A stretch of 20,692 bases of DNA. Origin: an uncultured Oscillospiraceae bacterium. Its GTDB lineage: Bacteria > Bacillota > Clostridia > Oscillospirales > Oscillospiraceae. The notes under the pieces were generated by a model. It saw only the letters and a program-made list of their open reading frames with translations, was not told the DNA's origin and did no database searches. Below, in pieces: positions 15,145 through 20,692 of this stretch. The stretch spans positions 1-20,692 of the forward strand of contig CAJOCV010000017.1 in assembly GCA_905233785.1 (NCBI GenBank), read 5' to 3'. Within the stretch, counting starts at the first letter, position 1; each line of letters begins with the position of its first letter. Position numbers and translations under genes: made by a program.

Positions 15145-16083
15145 TTAGATGCCCTTGCCGTCGTTCATCTTCTTAACGAGGGCATTCATGGAAATCAACA
15201 GAATGACATTGATGACCGTGTTGAAGAGGCCGACGGCGGTGGAGAAGCCGTAGTCGCCGTCCAGAAGACCCTTCTTGTACACGTAGGTGGAAATGATTTC
15301 GGAAGCGTTCAGGTTCAGGTCGGTCTGCAGAGCGTAGGCCTTTTCAAAGCCAACGGACATGATGTTGCCGACGGACATGATGAACTGAATCAGAACGGTG
15401 TCCTTAATGGCGGGCCACTCAACAGCCTTGATCTGCTGGATGATGTTGGCGCCGTCAATGACGGCGGCTTCCTTCAGCTCCTTGCTGGCGTTGGAGAGCG
15501 CCGCGGTGTAAATGATGGAGGCCCAGCCTGCGCCCTGCCAGATGCCGGAGGCGATGTAGATCGTGCGGAAGGCGGAGGGCATGGTCATGAAGTTGGTGCT
15601 GGTGCCGAGGAGCATGTTGATCATGCCGGTGGGAGCCAGCATGATGCGGACGATACCACAAAGAACGATAACAGAGATGAAGTTCGGCATGTACAGCACG
15701 AGCTGGATCTTCTGTTTGATCTTGGAGCTGAGGATTCTGTTGAGCAGGAAAGCCAACAGAATAGGAGCCGGGAAGCCCCAGAGCAGGCCGAACACACTCA
15801 GCTTCAGCGTGTTCATCAGGTAGCGCATGAAATCCGGGGAAGAAAGGAAACGGTTGAAATGCTCGAAGCCAACCCATTCGCTTCCGAGAATACCGCGAAT
15901 CGGGTTGTACTCCATAAAGGCGATCAGAATACCGCCCATGGGGACGTACCGGAAAATCACCGTCAGCGCGAAGGCGGGCAGCATAAACAGAACATACAGC
16001 TGCCAGTGCTGACGGAGATAGACCAGCGTGTTGTGCATTTTGCTCCCGCCCTTGGCGGCAGCAGCGACAGGGGTCTTACTCAT
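15145..16083 (-). CDS. Carbohydrate ABC transporter permease, LplB/YteP type
   Basis: A 312-aa inner-membrane permease and the first gene of the fructan operon. It has about six spans, with the first around residues 30-50. The conserved RYVPMGG and NPIRGILGS segments follow it, as is typical of the LplB class. The EAA loop reads EAAVIDG at 205-211. The start at 16083 follows GAGGAGG; an in-frame ATG 24 codons upstream (16155) gives a Cys-rich leader that overlaps the operator region and is rejected. The leader is about 85 nt and contains the operator at 16136-16149, so this promoter is probably the one the LacI protein controls. Confidence 0.93.
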   Translation of the reverse strand: MSKTPVAAAAKGGSKMHNTLVYLRQHWQLYVLFMLPAFALTVIFRYVPMGGILIAFMEYNPIRGILGSEWVGFEHFNRFLSSPDFMRYLMNTLKLSVFGLLWGFPAPILLAFLLNRILSSKIKQKIQLVLYMPNFISVIVLCGIVRIMLAPTGMINMLLGTSTNFMTMPSAFRTIYIASGIWQGAGWASIIYTAALSNASKELKEAAVIDGANIIQQIKAVEWPAIKDTVLIQFIMSVGNIMSVGFEKAYALQTDLNLNASEIISTYVYKKGLLDGDYGFSTAVGLFNTVINVILLISMNALVKKMNDGKGI

Positions 16084-16135
16084 ACGATTCCTCCTCTTTT
16101 CTTTGCTTTTTGTAGGGCAAACGCATTGACATATT

Positions 16136-16149
16136 GGTGCATTTGCACA
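16136..16149. promoter_or_regulatory. LacI-type operator O1 in the operon leader
   Basis: The site GGTGCATTTGCACA shares 13 of 14 bases with O2. Its GTGCA-TT-TGCAC core is a two-base-spaced palindrome. It lies about 20-30 bp downstream of the predicted start of the permease transcript, where a bound repressor would block elongation. Confidence 0.7.
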
Positions 16150-16175
16150 CAACATTCCACCGATTTAGCGAGCTC

Positions 16176-16205
16176 ATTTTAACATTTCGTTCATAGTACT
16201 GTCAA
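16176..16205 (-). promoter_or_regulatory. Promoter of the fructan-utilisation operon
   Basis: Read on the minus strand, TTGACA (16205-16200) and TAAAAT (16181-16176) are 18 bp apart. Transcription should begin near 16168, upstream of O1 and about 85 nt before the first permease. No other clear promoter was seen inside the six-gene run. Confidence 0.75.
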
Positions 16206-16288
16206 CAAGTATTTTACATTTACATTCCGATTGGGCGATTTGTTCAAAAAATAGGCATTGATTCCGTCAGTTTGCATAGAAGTTGGGT

Positions 16289-16302
16289 TGTGCATTTGCA
16301 CA
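16289..16302. promoter_or_regulatory. LacI-type operator O2 upstream of the regulator gene
   Basis: TGTGCATTTGCACA has perfect 6-bp arms with a two-base spacer. It lies about 20 bp upstream of the regulator's -35 element and 153 bp (centre to centre) from O1. Repression by looping, or autoregulation, is possible. Confidence 0.7.
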
Positions 16303-16322
16303 CTTTGACAGTCGCTTTTTGT

Positions 16323-16352
16323 TTGACAGGGACTGCTTGTCTATGGTAAACT
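16323..16352 (+). promoter_or_regulatory. Promoter of the lacI-type regulator operon
   Basis: TTGACA at 16323-16328 and TAAACT at 16347-16352 are 18 bp apart, about 31 bp before the start codon. Another TTGACA at 16305-16310 has no matching -10 at proper spacing. Confidence 0.65.
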
Positions 16353-16383
16353 GGACGCAGAAGCGGGAATTGGGTGTGAGATC

Positions 16384-17436
16384 ATGAACAAAAAAGTAAA
16401 AATTCAGGACATTGCCGACGCCTTGGGCGTTTCCCGCAACACGGTGTCCAAGGCCATCAACAATTCCGGCGGTCTGGCGGAGGCCACGCGGGAGCGGATT
16501 CTGGAAAAAGCCGTGGAGCTGGGCTACAAGCAGTTTTCCTATGTGATGGCCAACGCCGCGCTTTCGGCCGCCGCCGGGGAGGAGAAGCCTGCACCCGGCT
16601 TCCGGGGGGAGATCGCCCTGTTTACCACGCAGTTTCTCGCCCAGCCTCACTTTGCCTCGCGCATGATGGACAAGTTCCACCGGGAGATTTCCGAGCTGGG
16701 CTATACGCTCAACACCCACCGGGTACGCAAGGCCGATCTGCAGGCGCTGACGCCGCCCGTCACCTTCTTGCCGGAGCGCACCACCGCGATCGTCTGCTTC
16801 GAGGTGTTTGACAAGGCTTACGCCGATATGGTATGCACCCTTGGGCTGCCGGTGCTGTTTGTGGACGGGCCGGCGAAGGTTTTTGGGGAGCGGCTTGCGG
16901 CGGACCAGCTCTATATGGACAACACGAGCGAAATCTCGCGCTTTGTGCGCAAAATGCTGGATCGCGGCTATCGGCGGATCGGCTTTATCGGGGATTACCG
17001 GCACTGCCAGTCGTTTTTTGAGCGCTATTACAGTATGCGCGACACCATGCAGATGGCGGGCGTACCGGTGGAGGAGCGCTTCATCCTCCCCGTCAACGAC
17101 CCGGAGAGGCTTGCGCAGGCGCTCTTTGCGCTGGGGGAGCTGCCGGATGTTTTCATCTGCGCCAACGACTTTGTGGCCTTTGACGTGATGGAGGCGCTCA
17201 GAGCCATCGGCAAGCGGGTGCCGGAGGATGTGATGCTCTGCGGCTTTGACGACTGCGCCGAGTCGAGGACCTGCCATCCGCCGCTTACCACGGTGCATAT
17301 CCACACGCACATCATGGCGGACGTTGCGCGGGATCTGCTGGTCTCCCGCATCCGGGAGCCTGGGCTGAAAACCCGCATCGTGCACACCCAGTCGGATCTT
17401 GTGGAGCGAGAATCTACGAATCGGAAAGAGAAGTGA
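16384..17436 (+). CDS. LacI-family transcriptional regulator
   Basis: A 350-aa DNA-binding sugar sensor. The N-terminal helix-turn-helix and hinge helix are plain: IQDIADALGVSRNTVSKAI at residues 7-25, then the RERILEKAVELGY segment. A type-1 periplasmic-binding-like effector domain covers about 75-340, with typical strands (IGFIGD, PDVFICAND and the VMLCGFDD block). It is divergent from the importer/GH32 operon, and two matching palindromes lie between them, so it probably represses that operon until a fructan breakdown product binds. Translation starts at ATG 16384 after a modest GGGTGTGAG site. The next gene begins four bases after its stop. Confidence 0.93.
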   Translation: MNKKVKIQDIADALGVSRNTVSKAINNSGGLAEATRERILEKAVELGYKQFSYVMANAALSAAAGEEKPAPGFRGEIALFTTQFLAQPHFASRMMDKFHREISELGYTLNTHRVRKADLQALTPPVTFLPERTTAIVCFEVFDKAYADMVCTLGLPVLFVDGPAKVFGERLAADQLYMDNTSEISRFVRKMLDRGYRRIGFIGDYRHCQSFFERYYSMRDTMQMAGVPVEERFILPVNDPERLAQALFALGELPDVFICANDFVAFDVMEALRAIGKRVPEDVMLCGFDDCAESRTCHPPLTTVHIHTHIMADVARDLLVSRIREPGLKTRIVHTQSDLVERESTNRKEK

Positions 17437-17440
17437 GCGT

Positions 17441-18085
17441 ATGAAATTCTTTTCTTATGAGAGCAAATTCAGCCAGCTGCTCTTGAAAATATGCTCTGCC
17501 GCGTATTTGAATCTGCTGTGGCTGATCTGTTCGCTGCCGATTTTTACCATCGGCGCGTCCACCACGGCTCTCTACTATGCCTGTCTCAAGTTTATTCGCA
17601 ACGAGGAGGGCTATGCCGCGGTGCAGTTTTTCCGTTCCTTTCGGGAAAACTTCAAGCAGGCCACGCAGCTTTGGCTGATTCTGCTGGGCGTCGGCCTCTT
17701 CCTCGGGGCGGACGGTTACATCCTCTACCACCTGCGGCAAATATCCGAAGGTCCGGCCGCAGTGCTGTGGACGCTGGTGCTCGCGGTGGTGATTGCCGCT
17801 GCCGTGGTGTATGTGATCGTGCTGGAGTATGTCTTTCCGCTGCTGGCAAGCGTGTCGAACACCAACACAGCCATGCTGAAAAATTCCTTCCTGATCGGAA
17901 CGCACTATCTATTTGCCACGATCCTTGTCTTCGCGGTGCATTTTGCCATGTTCTTCGTGGTGGTAGCCTGGTTTACGCCGCTCATCATCTTCGGCGAGGG
18001 GCTCTGCGCCATGATAAGCGCCTGGCTTCTCAACAGCATCCTGATCTCCGTCTCCGGCACGAGGGAAGACGAGGAGGAAGCATGA
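17441..18085 (+). CDS. DUF624 (YesL-family) membrane protein
   Basis: A 214-aa integral membrane protein with about five predicted spans, beginning MKFFSYESKF and followed by the first span near residues 20-42. The LWLICSLPIFTIGAST segment is a hallmark of DUF624/YesL proteins, which recur beside LplABC-type sugar importers in Bacillota. The function is unknown; a role in transporter assembly or sensing is often suspected from context. It lies four bases after the regulator stop and shares an ATGA overlap with the next gene. An in-frame ATG at 17399 lies inside the regulator and is not preferred, because AGAAGTGAG precedes 17441. Confidence 0.88.
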   Translation: MKFFSYESKFSQLLLKICSAAYLNLLWLICSLPIFTIGASTTALYYACLKFIRNEEGYAAVQFFRSFRENFKQATQLWLILLGVGLFLGADGYILYHLRQISEGPAAVLWTLVLAVVIAAAVVYVIVLEYVFPLLASVSNTNTAMLKNSFLIGTHYLFATILVFAVHFAMFFVVVAWFTPLIIFGEGLCAMISAWLLNSILISVSGTREDEEEA

Positions 18086-18780
18086 GGCTCACGAAGGAAG
18101 AAAAAGCCGCCCGTCGGGCGGCTTTTCAGGCTCTGACCCCCGCCAAGAAGGCGGAGCATATTTATCTATATTATAAATGGCCTATCCTGTTGGGGATCAT
18201 CGCGCTCGTCATCCTCGGCTCGGTCGTGCAGCGGGAGCTGACGAAGAAGGAGCCCGTGGTGTACATGGCCTTTGCCAACGTTGCCGTCGGGGAGGATCTG
18301 GAGACGGCGCTCACGGCGGATTACCTGGTATACGCGGGGCTGAATGCGAAGAAACAGGAGGTCTATCTCTATAAGGATCTCTACCTGAGCGACGAGGCGA
18401 CCTTCGACAACAACGGCTACGCCTACGCCTCCCGTATGAAGCTGATGGGCGCGGTAAACGCGCAGAAGCTCGACCTGGTTCTGATGAACCGGGAGGCCTA
18501 TGATCTGCTTTCAGGCGGCGGGTATCTGCTGGCGCTGGACGACAGCTTTCCCGGGCTGACGGAGAACGCGGTCATCCTCTCGGATAACAGCCTTGAATAC
18601 ACGCTGGGGGAAGCCGAGGAGCGCATTGTCCGGACGAGGACGGAGGCAAACGCCGTCGATGTCACCGACCTGCCCTTCTTCCGGGGCGCGGGCTTTCCGG
18701 ACCGGGTCTATCTCGGCGTGATTGCGAACACGCCGCGCCTTGCCGAGGCAAAAAATTATATCGAGTACTTGCTGAACTAA
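18082..18780 (+). CDS. Single-span membrane protein with extracytoplasmic binding-protein-like domain
   Basis: A 232-aa protein I cannot name. A basic cytoplasmic N-terminus (residues 1-30, KEEKAARRAAF) precedes one membrane helix at about 33-49 and a C-terminal domain of about 180 residues outside the membrane. LDLVLMNREAYDLLSGGGYLLALD near 137-160 resembles the stretch of type-2 solute-binding proteins where a mobile ligand lobe is read, and the chain ends NYIEYLLN, like many such proteins. The start is ATG 18082 after GAGGAGG, overlapping the DUF624 stop (ATGA). It may be a tethered accessory or sensor for the importer. The stop codon TAA belongs to the MITE-like element, so the original end may have been longer. 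Confidence 0.7.
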   Translation: MRLTKEEKAARRAAFQALTPAKKAEHIYLYYKWPILLGIIALVILGSVVQRELTKKEPVVYMAFANVAVGEDLETALTADYLVYAGLNAKKQEVYLYKDLYLSDEATFDNNGYAYASRMKLMGAVNAQKLDLVLMNREAYDLLSGGGYLLALDDSFPGLTENAVILSDNSLEYTLGEAEERIVRTRTEANAVDVTDLPFFRGAGFPDRVYLGVIANTPRLAEAKNYIEYLLN

Positions 18781-18942
18781 GGCAACACCGCACAATACGC
18801 CTGCGGCATCTTCCGGAAAAACCGCGCCCTGATTTCGTCACTTTTTCTTGCAATACACAAAGTATTCCGGCGAAAAAGTGCCATCATCAGAACTCGGTTT
18901 TTCTCGGAATCTGCTCTTGCCGCATTATGCGGTGTTGCCTTA
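18778..18942. mobile_element. 165-bp MITE-like inverted-repeat element flanked by TA
   Basis: The ends are near-perfect terminal inverted repeats: TAAGGCAACACCGCA at 18778-18792 matches the reverse complement of 18928-18942, and pairing continues to about 22 bp with two mismatches or so. The interior is also self-complementary: CTTCCGGAAAAACC pairs roughly with GGTTTTTCTCGGAA, and CACTTTTTC pairs with GAAAAAGTG at the centre. The whole unit could form one long hairpin. It has no ORF and TA at both edges, as expected for a Tc1/IS630-type MITE. It sits directly on the stop codon of the preceding gene and may act as its terminator. Confidence 0.75.
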
Positions 18943-18969
18943 AGGAAGCGCTGATTCATATGTGTTTCT

Positions 18970-19001
18970 TTAAGGTTGGCTTAAGTTAAGAACGCTATAC
19001 T
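18970..19001 (+). promoter_or_regulatory. Promoter of the VTC-DUF4956 pair with response-regulator-like direct repeats
   Basis: TATACT at 18996-19001 is a good -10, but the -35 region has only a weak hexamer (TTGGCT, 18976-18981, spacing 14). It is covered by direct repeats TTAAG at 18970-18974, 18981-18985 and 18986-18990. The 11-bp repeat spacing (first to second) is one helical turn, the arrangement used by OmpR/PhoB-class activators; the bases resemble PmrA/BasR-type boxes. The activator itself is not in the window. Confidence 0.55.
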
Positions 19002-19031
19002 TTGGGTCGTAGAGAAAAGCTACGACCCAAA
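19001..19031 (+). promoter_or_regulatory. 12-bp perfect stem at the transcription start of the VTC gene
   Basis: TTTGGGTCGTAG (19001-19012) and CTACGACCCAAA (19020-19031) are exact complements around seven bases and are followed by TTTTAT. It overlaps the -10 and the expected start site. It could be a terminator for transcripts reading in from upstream, an operator, or an insulating hairpin. A transcript starting near 19008 would contain only part of the stem. Confidence 0.55.
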
Positions 19032-19063
19032 TTTTATCACAGGATCAATAGGAGGTGAGCGCT

Positions 19064-19777
19064 ATGGCGCAGACCGTGACCGATCCCATCGCCGTGATGA
19101 AGCGCTATGAGCTGAAATATTTGTTGAACGCGGAGCAAACCGCGTACCTCAAAAAAAGGCTGGAGGGACATATGCAGGTCGATCAGTTCGGCCTGACTTC
19201 CATTGCTTCCCTCTACTACGACACCCCGGATTACCGTCTGATCCGGGCAAGTCTGGAAAAGCCGTCGTACAAGGAAAAGATTCGCCTGCGCTCCTATGGC
19301 CTTGCGACGGAGAAGTCCCCGGTGTTTCTGGAGCTCAAGCGCAAGGCGGACGGCGTCGTCTATAAGCGCCGCGTCCAGAGCACCATTCCCCAGGTGGAGC
19401 GCTTCTTTGCGCAGCCCGGCGAAGCGGTTCCCGCCGGTCAGATCAACCGGGAAATTCAGACCTTCCGCGATTTTTACCGGGAGCTGATCCCCGCCTGCCT
19501 CATCATCTACGACCGCACGGCATACTTTGAGCCGGAGGGAGACCTGCGCCTTACCATCGACGCAAAGCCTCGCTACCGCGTCGAGGAGCTGACGCTGGAG
19601 AAGTCCATGGACGGCATCCCCCTTCTGCCCGAGGGCTGGACGATCCTGGAGCTCAAGGTACAAAACGCCATGCCGCTCTGGATGGCGGAAATCCTGTCCG
19701 CGGGCAACATTTACAAGAGCAGCTTTTCCAAGTACGGCGAGGCATATCGGCAGCTTTTGTTGAAGACCTCCGCATGA
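19064..19777 (+). CDS. VTC-domain protein (polyphosphate polymerase-like)
   Basis: A 237-aa cytoplasmic protein made almost entirely of a VTC domain, the triphosphate-tunnel fold found in eukaryotic Vtc4. Expected tunnel residues are visible: KRYELKY at 13-19, YYDTPD at 51-56, KEKIRLRSYG at 70-79, FLELKRK at 88-94 with YKRR at 100-103, a later YDRTAYFE, and ILELKV near the end. Bacterial members are often paired with DUF4956 proteins and CotH-like kinases; polyphosphate synthesis or nucleotide-derived phosphate transfer is inferred, not shown. The start is ATG 19064, with AGGAGGTGA just upstream. A GTG at 19055 overlaps that ribosome site and is rejected. The next gene follows after 35 bp. 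Confidence 0.88.
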   Translation: MAQTVTDPIAVMKRYELKYLLNAEQTAYLKKRLEGHMQVDQFGLTSIASLYYDTPDYRLIRASLEKPSYKEKIRLRSYGLATEKSPVFLELKRKADGVVYKRRVQSTIPQVERFFAQPGEAVPAGQINREIQTFRDFYRELIPACLIIYDRTAYFEPEGDLRLTIDAKPRYRVEELTLEKSMDGIPLLPEGWTILELKVQNAMPLWMAEILSAGNIYKSSFSKYGEAYRQLLLKTSA

Positions 19778-19812
19778 TAAGGGAAGCGTTTTCAGAGAGG
19801 AGAGATTGTTAC

Positions 19813-20484
19813 ATGTTTGCTTCCATCTATTCCGCGACCGTCACACCCGCTCAGTTTTTTCTGATGGCCGGCGTTACGCTTCTGACCGGCGTTCTCTATG
19901 CCTGGGTCATGAGCTTCTGTATTCGTTCCACCAAGCGGTTTTTCCTGGTGACCTCACTGATCCCGTTCATTGTGGCCGCGGTCATCACCTTCGTCAACGG
20001 CAATATCGGCGCGGGTGTGGCCGTGGGCGGCACCTTTGGCCTGATCCGCTTTCGCAGCGCCCCCGGCAGCGCGGACGAGATCGCCGCGATCCTCGTCGCC
20101 ATGGGCGCCGGCATCGCCTTCGGCATGGGCTATCTGGCCTACGGGGTGATTCTGCTGATCGCGCTTGCCCTCTTTTACCTTTTGTTGGGTAAGACCGCGC
20201 TCTTTGAGCATCCGGAGCGGATCGACGATCAGCTCCTGCGCATTACAATTCCGGAGTCCCTGGAGTACAACGGCGCCTTCGATGAGATCTTTGCCCGGTA
20301 TCTCAGCAGGGTCGAAAAGGCAGGCGCCAAGACCACCGGCATGGGAAGTATGTTCCGCCTGTCCTACAAAATCCGCCTGAGGAATCCGGAGGAGGAGAAG
20401 GCCTTCATCGACGCTCTGCGAACCAAAAACGGCAATCTGGAAATTTCGATCCTCCCCTATACCGAGGACGTAAACCAGCTTTGA
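19813..20484 (+). CDS. DUF4956 integral membrane protein
   Basis: A 223-aa membrane protein with about four predicted spans in residues 12-127 and a soluble C-terminal domain at 130-223. The segment GGTFGLIRFRSAPGSADEI followed by GMGYLAYG is the DUF4956 signature. The family is regularly found beside VTC-domain proteins and may form a membrane partner or channel for the VTC product; its biochemical role is unknown to me. I chose the start MFASIYS, which matches the usual family start and follows AGAGGAGAG. An in-frame ATG at 19774 overlaps the VTC stop (ATGA) and would add 13 charged residues, so coupled initiation there is possible but less likely. Confidence 0.88.
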   Translation: MFASIYSATVTPAQFFLMAGVTLLTGVLYAWVMSFCIRSTKRFFLVTSLIPFIVAAVITFVNGNIGAGVAVGGTFGLIRFRSAPGSADEIAAILVAMGAGIAFGMGYLAYGVILLIALALFYLLLGKTALFEHPERIDDQLLRITIPESLEYNGAFDEIFARYLSRVEKAGAKTTGMGSMFRLSYKIRLRNPEEEKAFIDALRTKNGNLEISILPYTEDVNQL

Positions 20485-20525
20485 CGATCAGGGCTGCGCC
20501 GAGGGATCGCCTTTGACAACACACA

Positions 20526-20549
20526 GGGGCTGTGAAAAAACACAGCCCC
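20526..20549 (+). terminator. Rho-independent-like terminator after the DUF4956 gene
   Basis: GGGGCTGTG (20526-20534) pairs perfectly with CACAGCCCC (20541-20549) around an A6 loop, followed by a short T-rich stretch (CTTTGTT). It lies about 40 bp after the stop codon. Confidence 0.8.
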
Positions 20550-20618
20550 CTTTGTTCGCTTCAGAGAAAACGCATGAGTTCATATGTTTGTCTCCAAGCG
20601 TTCGGATGCCTCCGGCGG

Positions 20619-20650
20619 CCCCATTTCTTTGGACGCCCAAAGAAATGGGG
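20619..20650. repeat. 14-bp perfect palindrome (CCCCATTTCTTTGG type)
   Basis: Arms 20619-20632 and 20637-20650 are exact complements around ACGC. It sits in gene-free DNA after the terminator. I believe it belongs to a dispersed extragenic palindrome family in this bacterial group, but only one copy is visible here. Confidence 0.65.
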
Positions 20651-20662
20651 GAAAGAAATGCG

Positions 20663-20682
20663 CAAGGGGAAGAGTCCCCTTG
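20663..20682. repeat. 8-bp hairpin at the right edge
   Basis: CAAGGGGA (20663-20670) pairs with TCCCCTTG (20675-20682) around AGAG. It is directly next to the larger palindrome and probably part of the same repeat element, which runs off the window. Confidence 0.5.
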
Positions 20683-20692
20683 ACCCCTCGCG

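Noticed and set aside
16084..16155. 24-residue N-terminal extension of the first permease
   Set aside because: It is Cys-rich, overlaps the operator O1, and the GAGGAGG site points to the start at 16083.
17491..18081. N-terminal extension of the single-span membrane protein, an open frame overlapping DUF624
   Set aside because: It is out of frame with the clear DUF624 protein and gives Cys/Arg/Gly-rich shadow sequence; the GAGGAGG-preceded ATG at 18082 is the start.
1..20692. CRISPR array, tRNA or rRNA genes, integrase
   Set aside because: No regularly spaced direct repeats, cloverleaf-like segments, rRNA sequence or recombinase motifs were seen by reading; a tRNAscan or Infernal run would settle small RNAs.

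Overview
The window looks like a high-GC gut member of the Clostridia (Bacillota), most likely Oscillospiraceae-like. The support is strong AGGAGG ribosome binding sites, a LacI-controlled LplABC-type sugar importer without its own ATPase, DUF624/YesL and VTC/DUF4956 proteins, and many palindromic extragenic elements between genes. No rRNA, tRNA, CRISPR array, integrase or transposase gene was seen. The taxon is inferred, not proven.

Layout. 1-271: hairpin-rich intergenic DNA with an 18-bp perfect palindrome. 272-3372 (+): an RluA-type pseudouridine synthase, then an 817-aa protein with an adenosine-deaminase-like domain and a C-terminal Rossmann-like (possibly SLOG/DprA-like) domain. 3458-5070 (+): a strong promoter, a structured leader with a 29-codon ORF, and the Mg2+ transporter mgtE. 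5078-5150: a double-hairpin element between convergent genes. 16083-5102 (-): one apparent six-gene fructan operon. In transcription order it encodes two LplB/YtcP-type permeases, a solute-binding lipoprotein, a cytoplasmic GH32 enzyme, a 1318-aa secreted protein made of about eight tandem carbohydrate-binding-like modules, and a surface GH32-like lipoprotein. 16084-16383: divergent promoter region with two near-identical LacI-type operators. 16384-18780 (+): the LacI regulator, a DUF624 membrane protein and a single-span protein with a binding-protein-like outer domain. 18778-18942: a MITE-like inverted repeat that supplies the last gene's stop codon. 19064-20484 (+): a VTC-domain protein and a DUF4956 membrane protein behind a promoter with response-regulator-like direct repeats. 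20500-20692: a terminator and further palindromic repeats.

How the parts fit. The modular protein and the GH32 lipoprotein would capture and cut fructan (levan or inulin) outside the cell. The binding protein and permeases would import the fragments, probably with a shared MsmX-type ATPase encoded elsewhere. The cytoplasmic GH32 would release fructose. The LacI protein probably represses both directions through GTGCATTTGCAC-type operators. This assignment is inferred from GH32 motifs and gene context; the exact substrate cannot be read from sequence.

Most worth a second look: the deaminase-like/Rossmann-like fusion; the multi-module protein, whose lipobox cysteine codon reads Tyr (TAT); the GH32 lipoprotein, whose C-terminus runs into a repeat element; the mgtE leader; and the MITE at the end of the regulator operon.
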